The notes under the pieces are model-generated. The model was not told where the DNA came from, made no database searches, and was given only the letters and a program-made list of their open reading frames with translations. A DNA stretch of 64,000 nucleotides from assembly GCA_026413225.1 (NCBI GenBank), contig CM048553.1, forward strand, positions 21,452,501 to 21,516,500. Direction: 5' to 3'. The translations under genes and the position numbers were made by a program. The stretch comes from Otis tarda. Taxonomy: Eukaryota; Chordata; Aves; Otidiformes; Otididae. Below, one piece after another: positions 16,743-32,397 of the stretch; position 1 is the stretch's first letter, and each line of letters starts with the position of its first letter.

Positions 16743-19700
16743 GCCTCATACACTGTACACATTTCATAGCAAGCAAAACAGAAATTCACTGAGCAATTAC
16801 AACTCCCCACCACGAGTTCATACATTTTTCAAAAAGAACTAAGGCAGAGGACTGGTGGAAAAGTAGTCTGCAAACATGTAATGAAAGACTGAATCACAGC
16901 ATACATAACCTAAAAGGTACTAAGAAGTTGCGCAGTTAACTTTCTTACTATTACTTCCTAACCTTTATTTAGCACAACTTGAGTTTGTAAGCCTAATAAT
17001 ATTCTTTTAATAGCATGTTTTGTTGACTTACAGCAAATTCATCACATAAACTAAACAATAAAAAATCCACTATATGGTGTGATATTGCCACTCACTACTT
17101 GAGACAATTAAATACTCACAGCAGTGCTATGTTGTCATCATCTTTGTGAAACACTGCTAGAAGAGGCCACCTACCAGCAGCCTACAATGTTATTTTCCCA
17201 TTCTGACTCTATTTCTACCTTGAGGTACACTGCAAGTGAACAGGCTGTAACTCTCCTTGTACTTACTGTCTTTTGCACAAGGTTTTTCCCATTACCTTAC
17301 ACAAGCAATTACCTTTTCTGACTCCAGGTTATTTTATCCTATCTCAGTTTTCCTCCCAACCCACTGCTATAATAACATCATTTCCCTCCCTGACTTCCTT
17401 CCAGGCTGGTTTTTGTCCTCCCATGGTTTACCCCACATCTAGAGCACAGACCCTGGAGGTACTTCATCAGCGGGTTCAACTATCTCAGCTCCTACTACAA
17501 AACTCTAACCTTTTCCATAATGGATTTTTACTACTTGCATTTCTTCCTTAGCCCAGCCACCAGCTCCTCCAGTTGAACATCTTTAAACAACTTTTTACTC
17601 CACATTCCATACTGCAGAGCAAAACAGGGATTGAAAGCTGAAAAATGAGCACCTTCCCACTTCAGTTCTGTTTGGCTGCCCCAGTCCAATCTGCTGGGAG
17701 CAGGTTCTGCCCAGCATCATTGCTGGACCTCACCCAGGGAGAGCTGAGTCTTCTAAGGAATTCAGATGCAAAGCTTGGCATGTATTAACAATAGCTTCTA
17801 ATAATTTGGTCAAGTTTTTCATTATTTTCATTTTAAAAGCCCAGAAACATGTAACTGAGATACCATCCAATTCACTACCAATTTTCAAAACACTTTAATA
17901 CAGGTAAAATTAATTTTTGCCCTAACTTCATTGTTAAAACGACCTCAGTGCTCTAGGTAATATTTCTCAAGATAATTCAAAATTATTTTTTAAGTCAGTT
18001 AATTTTTAGAACAATTATAAGCAACTGAAAACCTGATACATATCAGGAAATCTTAGGTAATAATAATACGCCTGTTACAAAATCTAGAGAGACATATCTA
18101 CTTATCCCCATATTTACATAATCACTGTCATCTTTTGGGTGTCTGAGGTTCTGCTAGAACTTCCATTTTAAATACCTTTAACCAAAAAATACATTGACCC
18201 AAATAAAATATGTTGATGTTCTTAAGGGTAAGGTTCTTCATGAGATAAAGGTGTACACAATGGGGCTGCATTTATTTTTTTATAGACTTTTTTCCTGTTT
18301 AAATTTTTGTGAAAGTTGTTTTACATCTATGAAAATATTTCAGTATGAGGAATAGATTATATGGTTTTCACTGCTGCACATATTTGTGCAGTATTGCACA
18401 AAATTGCACATGCTTTCATGTTCATGTTGGGAAATTAATCACCATGGTTCCTTTTGTTCTACCACTTGGTGACCTCCATCTTCAATACCAATTTTCAGTT
18501 CTATTCAAAACAAATGACACTTTATCTTTTCACTAGAATATTAAACAGACTTTGGTGGCAAGAATGAAATTCACACAGAAGAATATTCTTGTGTGTAAGG
18601 ATATTAATTATGTTGTTACAGTACAGTGCATTTTGATATTTGAAAACACTTAAAATAAGATATACTTGCAAGCTATCAGACTGCTTGCAAGTAATGATTC
18701 ACAGCCTCCACACAGCTGAAAAAAAGGGTTTTCAGAAGCAAATTTTCAAGAAAGGGAAGTCAAAGTTTTTAAGGCTACTAAGAGAAATTTGCAGCCTTGT
18801 AAAGACAGAGACCTGTCTGGAGCATGGACTTGCAGTCTAGGAAATTTGAGTTCAAGTTCCTCTTTTTTTGTATTTGAGCAGGGACTTAACTTGGGTGTCC
18901 CATATCTCAGCTGAGTGCCCTAACACAAGTACGTAAACTCCCGGTAGGATTCATCTTGGCTACCTCCAGATGTCTCTACACAGGGAACGAGTCAACTGCC
19001 GCAGCAGAGTCTTGGATACAATAAACTTTATGCAAGAGGAAAGGCTGGGGTCAGTCCACATGAGCTGAGACCCCAAAGTGACTACCTTTTCCTGTTTACT
19101 CTAAGGACACCTTGGGATGACAAGCTCCATATAGCCGCCTGTACTGTAGTTGGTGACATTTAGTTACATCTTCCCAACTAAGCTTGTTTTTTCTTTCTGG
19201 CTAATAAATGTTTAATTACTTATACAACTGGACAAGCTTCAGTACAAAAAGACTCACATAAGATGACAGGTATGTATGCTATGAACCTAGCCATATAGTT
19301 TTTTAAAAATGTCTCCCCTTTTCCATCCTTCATTTTTTTTACCAATCTCCGCATTAGTTTAAACTGATACAAAAATTTAGAAAATGTGTACTTCAATAAT
19401 TTTTTCAGGTCTAATATCACTAGCTATCACTACTAGTAATCTTATCGCAGATAATGCATAGTATCAATAATATCCATATAATTTCAGGTATTCTGAAACT
19501 GTCACTTCTATTTAACCAGAAGAACATGCCTTCAGATTTTATTTACCTTACGGATGGCTACTTCTCCCCACTGAGGCAAAGAGCTAAACATGAAAACTGA
19601 ACATAAGCAGGACAAATCAAAACCAGCACTATATGACATTTAGCTGGTAGTGATTTTAAAATGATTTCTAGTGCCAGGATTTCTGAATTATGGGAATTGT

Positions 19701-19789
19701 TATTTTTTTCACAGCAGAGAGAAGGCTATTTTTAGCTTACAGATATGAATTGAGCATACTTTACAGCCAGCTTGTAGATAGCATCATTA

Positions 19790-21862
<2,073 letters not shown>

Positions 21863-21921
21863 CGCCCTTCGAATCTATGTTTTAAAAAATCAAATAATGC
21901 TTTTTGCATCATATCTGTTAC
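21863..21921 (-). CDS. CACNB2: CACNB2 exon 9: GK-like domain helix
   Basis: 59 nt: 19 codons (VTDMMQKALFDFLKHRFEG) plus CG, completed by T from the next exon to give Arg. VTDMMQKALFDFLKHRF is a highly conserved amphipathic helix of the GK fold in all beta subunits. FEGR fits beta-2, where beta-1 has FDGR. Acceptor TTCTAG|GTAACA, donor GGGCG|GTAAGT. The first base of the exon is the G after the acceptor AG, so the exon opens with GTAACA, which should not be mistaken for a donor. Confidence 0.95.
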
Positions 21922-25604
<3,683 letters not shown>

Positions 25605-25624
25605 CGATTTCTGCTTCTGCTTAG
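25605..25624 (-). CDS. CACNB2: CACNB2 20-nt alternative microexon 7 (7B or 7C by scheme)
   Basis: 20 nt lying between CTGCTGTAG and GTAAGT. With the upstream G it encodes AKQKQKS, the basic short HOOK sequence well known in calcium-channel beta subunits, and it joins in phase 0 to [10 protein letters not shown] of the next exon. It is an alternative to the 134-nt exon 145 nt upstream. At 20 nt it is a true microexon, and its acceptor carries two UGC triplets just before the AG, as in microexons controlled by SRRM4. Its size puts it below the reach of ordinary ORF or ab initio gene finders. Confidence 0.93.
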
Positions 25625-25660
25625 CTACAGCAGCATGGAAAAGAAACAAAGAACAACAAA
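25625..25660 (-). promoter_or_regulatory. CACNB2: Microexon 3' splice site with UGC repeats and U-rich tract
   Basis: In transcript order a tract rich in TTTG, TTCTTTG and TTTCTTTTCC (25660-25637) is followed by ATGCTGCTGTAG. Two UGC triplets at 25635-25630 sit next to the acceptor. UGC close to the 3' splice site, behind a pyrimidine tract that PTBP1 can bind, is the arrangement described for neural microexons activated by SRRM4. Confidence 0.5.
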
Positions 25661-25661
25661 G

Positions 25662-25667
25662 CATGCA
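25662..25667 (-). promoter_or_regulatory. CACNB2: UGCAUG splicing element (RBFOX-type)
   Basis: TGCATG on the transcript strand, 103 nt after the 7A donor and 38 nt before the 20-nt exon. RBFOX proteins bind UGCAUG; in general, binding downstream of an exon favours it and binding upstream represses the next exon, which would favour 7A over the 20-nt exon. The motif is seen; its use is inferred. Confidence 0.45.
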
Positions 25668-25769
25668 TGTTATTGGCTTGTCAAAGGACGCAGACAGTTA
25701 ACAGGACTAGAAATGTGACGCAGTGCAGGTGAGCAGGTGGACAGATGGGAGCTTGGAAGTCGGTGTTAC

Positions 25770-25903
25770 CTTCTTAAAGAAGGGCATTCTTTTCTCTTTG
25801 GAGTGGGGTGATGTTACACTGTTTGCACTGGGTTTGGGGGAGCGATGGTTTGCTGGAATATCATTTTCTTCTGCATCTAAGCCAGTGGCATCTATGTCTA
25901 TAG
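25770..25903 (-). CDS. CACNB2: CACNB2 exon 7A: long alternative HOOK exon (134 nt)
   Basis: 134 nt, the length I recall for beta-2 exon 7A. Joined to the G left by the 77-nt exon it reads [20 protein letters not shown], then [20 protein letters not shown] and PFFKK, and hands over in phase 0 to the GK exon at 22309. The content is acidic, then Ser/Pro-rich, then basic. Known of the family: this longer HOOK form is alternative to a short KQKQKS-type exon. The donor AAG|GTAACA is weaker than the GTAAGT donor of the 20-nt exon. The acceptor is TATATAG|CTATAG; a second AG lies 6 nt into the exon, and use of it would remove two codons in frame. Confidence 0.96.
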
Positions 25904-28900
25904 CTATATACAGACAAACAATTCAGAATTATCAGATGACAGGGAAAGTAAAGATAGGTTAAAAAGGAAATAACAGGTAAAGAAAAATAAAACTGTCCAG
26001 AGTAATAAATAAATAAAAATTAAAAAATCAACCATGAGTACAAAACACAGTAAAACAAAGGGAAAAATTTAAAGGTGCAGTACATTAGGATTAGAAGACA
26101 GAAGGCAATCTGTAACAGCTACTATAACATTTTCCTCTGATCCCCTTTTACACCGCTACATCAGACATACACAGAATTAATCTTACAAAACAGAGCAATG
26201 TCCAAGTTCATTCTTGTTACACTAGTGTAAATCCAAAGTAGTTCACTGGAATACATAAGACTTTCACTAATGTAAACAACAGAACTTGGCCAACATAATT
26301 TGAATTATTCTATAGCAATGAAAATTAATTCAAAATGGGTATCACAAATTGAAATTTGAAATGTCACTCGTGTGTCTGTAAGAAATTAAGAAACAGAAGA
26401 GAAATAACTTTTGAAGACAAAAATCAAGCTGATACTGGTACAATAATATCTCAGGGTGGAGTACAGTTGGCATTTTTAACCATTTTAACTAAAATTCACA
26501 GTAGTCATAAGATACATATATTAGAAAGAATAAAACCAGACATACTAATAGTGAAAACTAAAAAAAAATGGGTAGCAGAAGAGAGGAAATTGATCCCAGC
26601 TTGTCTCAAATACCTGGATCCTGTGGTAAAGAGTGAGGATGTTGGCAGGACAAAATGGAAGTGAATACAATGAACCACTGCTGTTCAACCTCTACATCAA
26701 AAGAACGCAGCATGCAGTGCTTATACCATAAACATAAAATATTTTCCCTCTTTAGCAAAAAAGTAACAACAGCAAGAATCATCACAAATGCAGAAATAAA
26801 TAAATTTTCAAAATGCAAAGCCATGTTATCCTGAATGCTGAGTCCAACAGATACCTGCTAAGTACATCCAAAACAAAAAAACCCAAACCTAACAAAAAAA
26901 AAGCTTTCTTTTTTACAATGTTCAATCCTGATCTTAAGTAATGCACTAAATTTGTCTTCAGAAAGCAAGTAAATACACAAAAGCAATCCAGAAACATGCT
27001 GTACAACATTGCCCTTGTGTGTAAAGATCTTACCCACCTCTTGACACACACTGGTAACGCATGCTTATCTTGTCCTGCTGTTAGGTCGAACTGAATCTAC
27101 CCCTAAACAGATCTGTAAGCAGTATGGTTTGCATTTACTTTATCTAAACCCATAACTAATCATTGCAAAAGTATTATGAAACCACCTTAGTGACCTGCTT
27201 TCAGCTGCCTGATGAGTGGGACATCAACTAATGCAGCAGCACAAGCTATTAAATTATGCAACAAATAAATATTTCTGTCAAGCCAACGTGCAGCTACTAA
27301 TTTATGAGAGACACACTTGGGACAGTGATCTCTTCTGTTCCAGTAAAGTATATTTTGCCATTTGAATTATCCACAGATCTAATGGCACGAAGCCTGACAA
27401 TCCCTGAGTTACAGAACTGTGCCTTTCAGCCTGCCCTTGCCAGGAAAGCCTGCGAGTAGATCCGCACCCTGTTTCAGTACTCCTGCTCCTAAAAACAGCC
27501 ACAGAAATCAAGTAACATTTTCTTCTAGCAACACTGTTCCTTCATCCTCTTCATAAGTATAAAAAGAACATATTATCTTTCCTTGAATACAGGCCAGCAC
27601 TGATGCTATAAATCACTCATAATAAGGCATATTAAAACTCCTTCGGTTCTATGTTCAAATCAAATCATCAGTAAAGAAAAATACGGGTAGTTAGGTTTCT
27701 CCTGTAAAAAAGAAATGCCGCATTAGATCAGCTAGATATCAGTACCTCTTTTTTTCATTCTCAGTCTTCACACTATGTAACATCTTGTGCTAGTTCTTTT
27801 ACTGTTAATTATCTTTAGTTAATTGGGTTTTTTTCAAAGTAATTTTCACCATTACCCTCATCTTGTTTGGTGGCCCATAAGGACTGTATGGGTTGATTAC
27901 CATATCAATATACTATTGATTATTTAAAAGGCTATGAGCCTCCTTTACATTTGTTTTTCACTGGTTCTTAACCTTGTTTGTTTTTTGGTTTTTGTGGCAT
28001 TAGTTTACAGTGAAAAAAAAAATCTTTGACTCAAAGTAAAAAAATTCACTTACAATCTCTTCAACTCATTAAATAATTTATATATTTGTCATTTCTTATA
28101 CTTTCAAAAAGAGGAGGCCTGGGAATAATAATTGAACTGTACTTCAAAGTCACTTGAGTTCTTGTGTTAGTCACAAACTAGGCCTCTTTCACTCTTCTTG
28201 GGATGTCTTAACATAACCAAAAAAATTACTGCAGACCCGGAATCTTAAGATCACAAAATAAGCTATTCATAAATATTCTCCAAATCTTCAATTTAACTAA
28301 ATAAATTTAACCAGATTTTCTTCTTTCTCCAGAAAACACAGGTTTCTGAAAACTACTGTCTGAAGAAAAGACTCATGGCAGTGAAATTTACAACATCACT
28401 AGCAATCAGTCAGTTGGTAACCAAAGTATGCTGCCCATTCTCTTACCTCTAAATTCTGTGCAACATTCAGAAAATTTAATATGTTCTGCTGTCTGAGTGT
28501 TTTTAGGATACAAAAAAAATATTATAGCATTTCAGATGCTCTAACCATAAAATTACAACATAGGTCCATGGACACTTTCTACTGCAAAAAGGCAGTCGTT
28601 GAAGAAGTGGGCCTTAACAGTAAACATGACAGTTTAAAGCCATTGTAAAATAAAAGATTAAGATGTGTTCTGCAGACTTGTGATTAACACATATTAGTAA
28701 ACTAAAAATATATTAAAAAAAAAAGAGAGGTAGGGAACTTCAGTGGAATTTCAATTAAAAAAACTACAATTGTAATAAAGTTGGTTGTTACAAAGAAATT
28801 CATAGTTTCACAAAAAAGACAGATATATTTTTCATTAATTTAATCAAATGAAGCTACTACTACAACTTGATTGAATTCCTCTGTCTCTCTCTTAATGTTC

Positions 28901-29778
28901 ATGTAAATACTTTTATATCTTCAGGATCATATTAAGATGCCTGCTCTATAGACCAGGCTCCATATTAACTATTATGATTGGAAAATACAAGTTTTTGCTT
29001 CAGTGGACAAGGCACTAGCAACATTCATTAATATTTTCTGATTTTAGGTCTTCAAAATGTATATTTTCCCTTTCAGGAGAAGATAAAACATCCAGCAACC
29101 CAGCATCTGAATTTAGTAGAACTGGAGGGTTTTTTTGGTAATCTTTGGTATGCTTTTCTTAAGGAGCTAATGCCCATTTCCTCCACCGACTCCTCGCCAT
29201 GTATTTACTTCATATCTCTTGAATCCAAACAAATCAAAATTAAATCTGTCTGTTGATGCTCTAAATACAAAACAGTATTTGTAAAAAATACATCACAAAA
29301 GGCAAAAAAGACCCAGCATGTTAGAATTATGTGAAGCACATCCTCATTACCAGAATTGTGAAACTAAAAGTTCCTGTTATTATAAAATAATGCCATTCTT
29401 GATGCTACTACAGAAACCTCTTGGGAATTTTTATTCCTTTTTCTCCCATACCACAAGGTTACTTCTTGTTCAGCAGGAGTGCTCAGACCAGACCAAACCT
29501 CCAACTACTGTACTGCAATGCAGTCTCATCATTTCATTATGTCTTTGCTATAAAACACCATGGTAAAAGCAAAGAGGGAATTTTGTGCATTGTTGCTTGA
29601 ACTTGCTAGCATTGACTCAATTACTTCAAACCTACCTAAACCAGCCTTATAAGGCAGTGCAACCACTCAACCTTATACCTATGAAGTACAGGGAATAAGA
29701 AAAAAAGACTAAATGTATATAAATTTTAACAGATTAGGTGCATGAGTCCGTAAACCAAAGGGTTCATGACCTACTCAC
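25904..29778 (-). other. CACNB2: CACNB2 intron, 3875 bp, upstream of exon 7A
   Basis: GTGAGT donor next to 29779 and TATATAG acceptor next to 25903. It is AT-rich. I recognise no gene, RNA or mobile element. Confidence 0.8.
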
Positions 29779-29855
29779 CAGATGATGGAGGCGTCGATTT
29801 TCTGGAACTAGGAACGATGTCACCCAAACTGGATGAAGAGTTTCCTCCTGATTTA
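29779..29855 (-). CDS. CACNB2: CACNB2 exon 6: serine-rich HOOK segment
   Basis: 77 nt: one base completing a Ser codon, 25 codons ([20 protein letters not shown] followed by TPPSS), then a G that is completed by CT from either version of exon 7 to make Ala. The segment is Ser/Pro-rich, as expected for the flexible HOOK region that influences channel inactivation. The acceptor is CTCCAG|TAAATC and the donor CTG|GTGAGT. A CR1 retroposon ends only about 20 nt upstream of this acceptor (see the CR1 and branch-point entries), leaving very little original intron for the splice signals. Confidence 0.95.
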
Positions 29856-29870
29856 CTGGAGTAAAGCAAC

Positions 29871-29880
29871 AAATTAGAAT
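29871..29880 (-). promoter_or_regulatory. CACNB2: Candidate splice branch point at the CR1 tail / exon 6 junction
   Basis: On the minus strand the sequence reads ATTCTAATTT, followed by a pyrimidine-rich GTTGCTTTACTCCAG and the exon. CTAAT at 29877-29873 fits the yUnAy branch-point consensus, with the candidate A at 29874, 19 nt before the exon. ATTCTA is also the repeating unit of the CR1 tail, so part of this branch-point match appears to come from the transposon. This is an inference from consensus only; other adenines nearby could be used. Confidence 0.45.
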
Positions 29881-30536
29881 CATAGACTCATTGAATAGTT
29901 TGGGACCTTTGAAGGTCATCTAGTCCAACCCCCTTGCAAGTAGCAGGGACATCAACCAGATCAGGTTGCTCAGAGCCCTGTCCAACCTGGCTTTGAATGT
30001 TTCAGGGATGAGGCATCAACCACCTCTCTGGGCAGCTTGTTCCAGTGTTCTACCACCCTCAGTGTAAAAATTTTTTTCCTTATACCCTGTCAGAATCTAC
30101 CTCACTCTATTTTAAAACCATTACCCCTTGTCCTTTCACAACAGGCCCTGCTAAAGAGTTCCTCCCCATCTTTCTTATAAGCCCCCTTTAGATACTGGAA
30201 GACCGCTATAAGGTCTCCCCAGAACCTTCTCTTCTCCTGGTGGAACAGTCCCAACTCTCTCAGCCTGTCCTTATAGGAAAGGTGCTCCAGCCCTCTTATT
30301 ATCTTTGTGGCCCTCCTCTGGACTCTCTCCAAGTGGTCCATGTCCTTCTTATGTTGGGGGCTCCAGAGCTGGACATAGTACTCTAGGTGTGATCTCATGA
30401 GAGCGGAGTAGAGGGGGAGAATCACCTCCCTCGACCTGCTGGCCATGCTTCTTTTGATGCAGCCCAAGATGCAGTTGGCTTTCTGGGCTGCAAGCGCACA
30501 TCGCTGGCTCATGTTGTTTAGTTTGACGTTTCATAG
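29875..30536 (-). mobile_element. CR1 LINE fragment, 3' end, sense to CACNB2
   Basis: A 5'-truncated CR1 retroposon of about 660 bp. The minus strand encodes the C-terminal part of CR1 ORF2 at 30512-30102 (136 codons without a stop), with the family motifs [37 protein letters not shown] and RLRELGLF. It ends in the usual CR1 3' region (GGTTGGACTAGATGACCTTC-like sequence) and an ATTCTATGA-type tail. The open frame and good match to the family suggest a moderately young insertion. It lacks endonuclease and most of the reverse transcriptase, so it is inactive. Its 3' end abuts the acceptor of the 77-nt exon. The 5' boundary is approximate. Confidence 0.92.
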
Positions 30537-32260
30537 CTTTTTCAGTATTTATTCTAGCTTATTTATTACCTGCCTTTTAAATGAGCTGCTAGCTGAGAGA
30601 CAAACAGTATTTCTGGCAGAGGTATAAAATATACATCTTATACAAAATGTGTGTACATTTTGAGGACTGAGGAACTGCAAACATCAATCACACTCCTTGT
30701 TCTGTTGTGCAAATTCATTCTGCTACATATACGCTCACTACCTCATGATCTTAATGCGATCCAATTATTAACATGGGTACTGATACATAATTATTAATAT
30801 TACTACTCATTACTAAGACTAATTCTTAAGCCAATAAGCATATCTGTTTCCCTTAACAGAAGAGTTATTGATAGCTCCCTAATGAAAATTATAGGGTGTT
30901 TGCCTAACATCTTTTCAATTTAATTAAAGTATAAATTCTTTTGCTGTCTCAGTTCAAGTTAAAAAATGTCTCTCAAACAAAGATAAAGCAGTCTAGGGCT
31001 TCGTCAAGTTCTGCTTTGTGCAAACCTATCCAAATTGTGAAAATGAAACAATATTTTGAGTCATTTTATTACAGTTACCTTAACAAGAAAAGCACTGAAA
31101 AGAATGTAAGAAAGGCTATTTCACTCTTCAAATAATTCACGTGATAGTACTAGTTTCCAGTTTCTCCATCTTAAAATATTAATAAGCACTAAGTAAATGC
31201 ATTTGTAGTGTAGGACAGTGTCATCTCCAGTGAGAAGTTCTGAAGAACGGAAGCCTTTACAATTTGGAAAGGGACTGAATCATTGGGTCAGATTTGGATG
31301 TATCAGAAGTGTCACGAGAGCAATAAGGAAGCTGATGTCCTCCTGCTGAGGACAGCACACTCATTGGAAAGGCATTTCACAGCTGGCGAATGCAGCTGAA
31401 CACTGCAGCATCCTGGTCTTCCCCTAGTGTAGGCACGCTCTTCAAACACTGCTGCCCTTCCTATTGAAGCAGGAAAGCCTTTTGGGCTTCTTAAATGTTT
31501 CCCAGTTGTTTTCTCAGTTCCAGCCCCATCCCACTCAGACATCCTGCAAATACTTGTTTCTTATACACCCAAAGGGAAGCAAGCGGTGCCTGCTTCCACA
31601 TGTGTTAATGTTTACTGCAAAACTATTTTATTAAGAATTCTACAGTAAAGATGACATTATTACCATCTTGCAGTATTGTTCAATACATGTAGATAAGTGA
31701 TCTTTAGTTTTATGTAATGATGGCTACAGTAAGAGACAACAAATAACTTGACATGAAATTTCCATCGTAAAAAGCAGTATTCTTAAAAGTTGTACTTTTA
31801 GGCAATGAATTTGACAAGACTAAAACATTTTTTTTCCTGCCTTCAGCTTACAAATAAATTAATCTTAACATTTTCTGTAATTTCTAAAAATCTGCTTTAA
31901 AAGTGTTCAGAAATTGCAAAATCATGGAAAGAAGTAACAAATGCTAAAGAATTTATGGAGATCTATTTTTAAGTAAACAATTGTGCTTGCACATAGTCAA
32001 TGTACTAACTGCAATATATATTTGCAAATACTTTACGAAAATAGAAGGGAATAATAGCCATTGTAGGCCACCACAGCCAACCAATCTAAATATCTACTTT
32101 CTCTCTCAAAGGGCAATGACATTAATTATATAAATAAACATTACCTCCTTCATTGATTCAAAATGCCAATTGCAATAACTAAACAGAAGCATAGCATAGC
32201 ATTAACTTCCAAGTTGTGTCACAGTCAATGCTACTATTTTTAATGATTTGGTTTTATTAC

Positions 32261-32397
32261 CTGGAGTAGAATTTTCCTTGTTTTGCCTTTTGTTCATGCT
32301 GCAGCCTCATGTTTTCTAGTTTGACTGGGCTTGGTATGAATCCTATTTCACAGCCTTCTTTTACCAATCGTCCTATCCACCAGTCATTATTATATTT
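32261..32397 (-). CDS. CACNB2: CACNB2 exon 5: second half of SH3 domain into HOOK
   Basis: 137 nt, entering in phase 0 and leaving with two bases of a Ser codon (AG|T). The translation begins [15 protein letters not shown] and continues through [17 protein letters not shown] to GKFYS. WWIGR and GFIPS are the core SH3 strand motifs, and [10 protein letters not shown] is the family's end of the first SH3 block. The following basic, Gln-rich helix leads into the variable HOOK linker. Splice signals are CTGTAG|AAATAT and CAG|GTAATA; the donor is only moderate. Length and phase equal those of the homologous exon in other vertebrate CACNB genes. Confidence 0.96.

Larger units (their letters stand above)
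25625..25769 (-). other. CACNB2: 145-nt intron between the two alternative seventh exons
   Basis: In transcript order it starts GTAACA after exon 7A and ends TGCTGCTGTAG before the 20-nt exon. It carries a UGCAUG element, a long U-rich polypyrimidine tract and two UGC triplets, annotated separately. Splicing 7A directly to the 20-nt exon would break the frame. Confidence 0.85.
29856..32260 (-). other. CACNB2: CACNB2 intron, 2405 bp, with CR1 at its 3' end
   Basis: GTAATA donor next to 32261 and CTCCAG acceptor next to 29855. Its transcript-3' quarter is a CR1 retroposon in the same orientation as the gene. The remainder (about 30540-32260) shows nothing recognisable. Confidence 0.85.

Noticed and set aside
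27302..27511. Arg/Gln/Ser-containing minus-strand frame as the missing upstream CACNB2 exon
   Set aside because: It lies downstream of the SH3 exons in transcript order and lacks the expected SDSD and EEDREAVRRE-type motifs.
30102..30512. Intact 136-codon minus-strand frame
   Set aside because: It is the C-terminal piece of CR1 ORF2, reported as part of the CR1 element, not a host gene.
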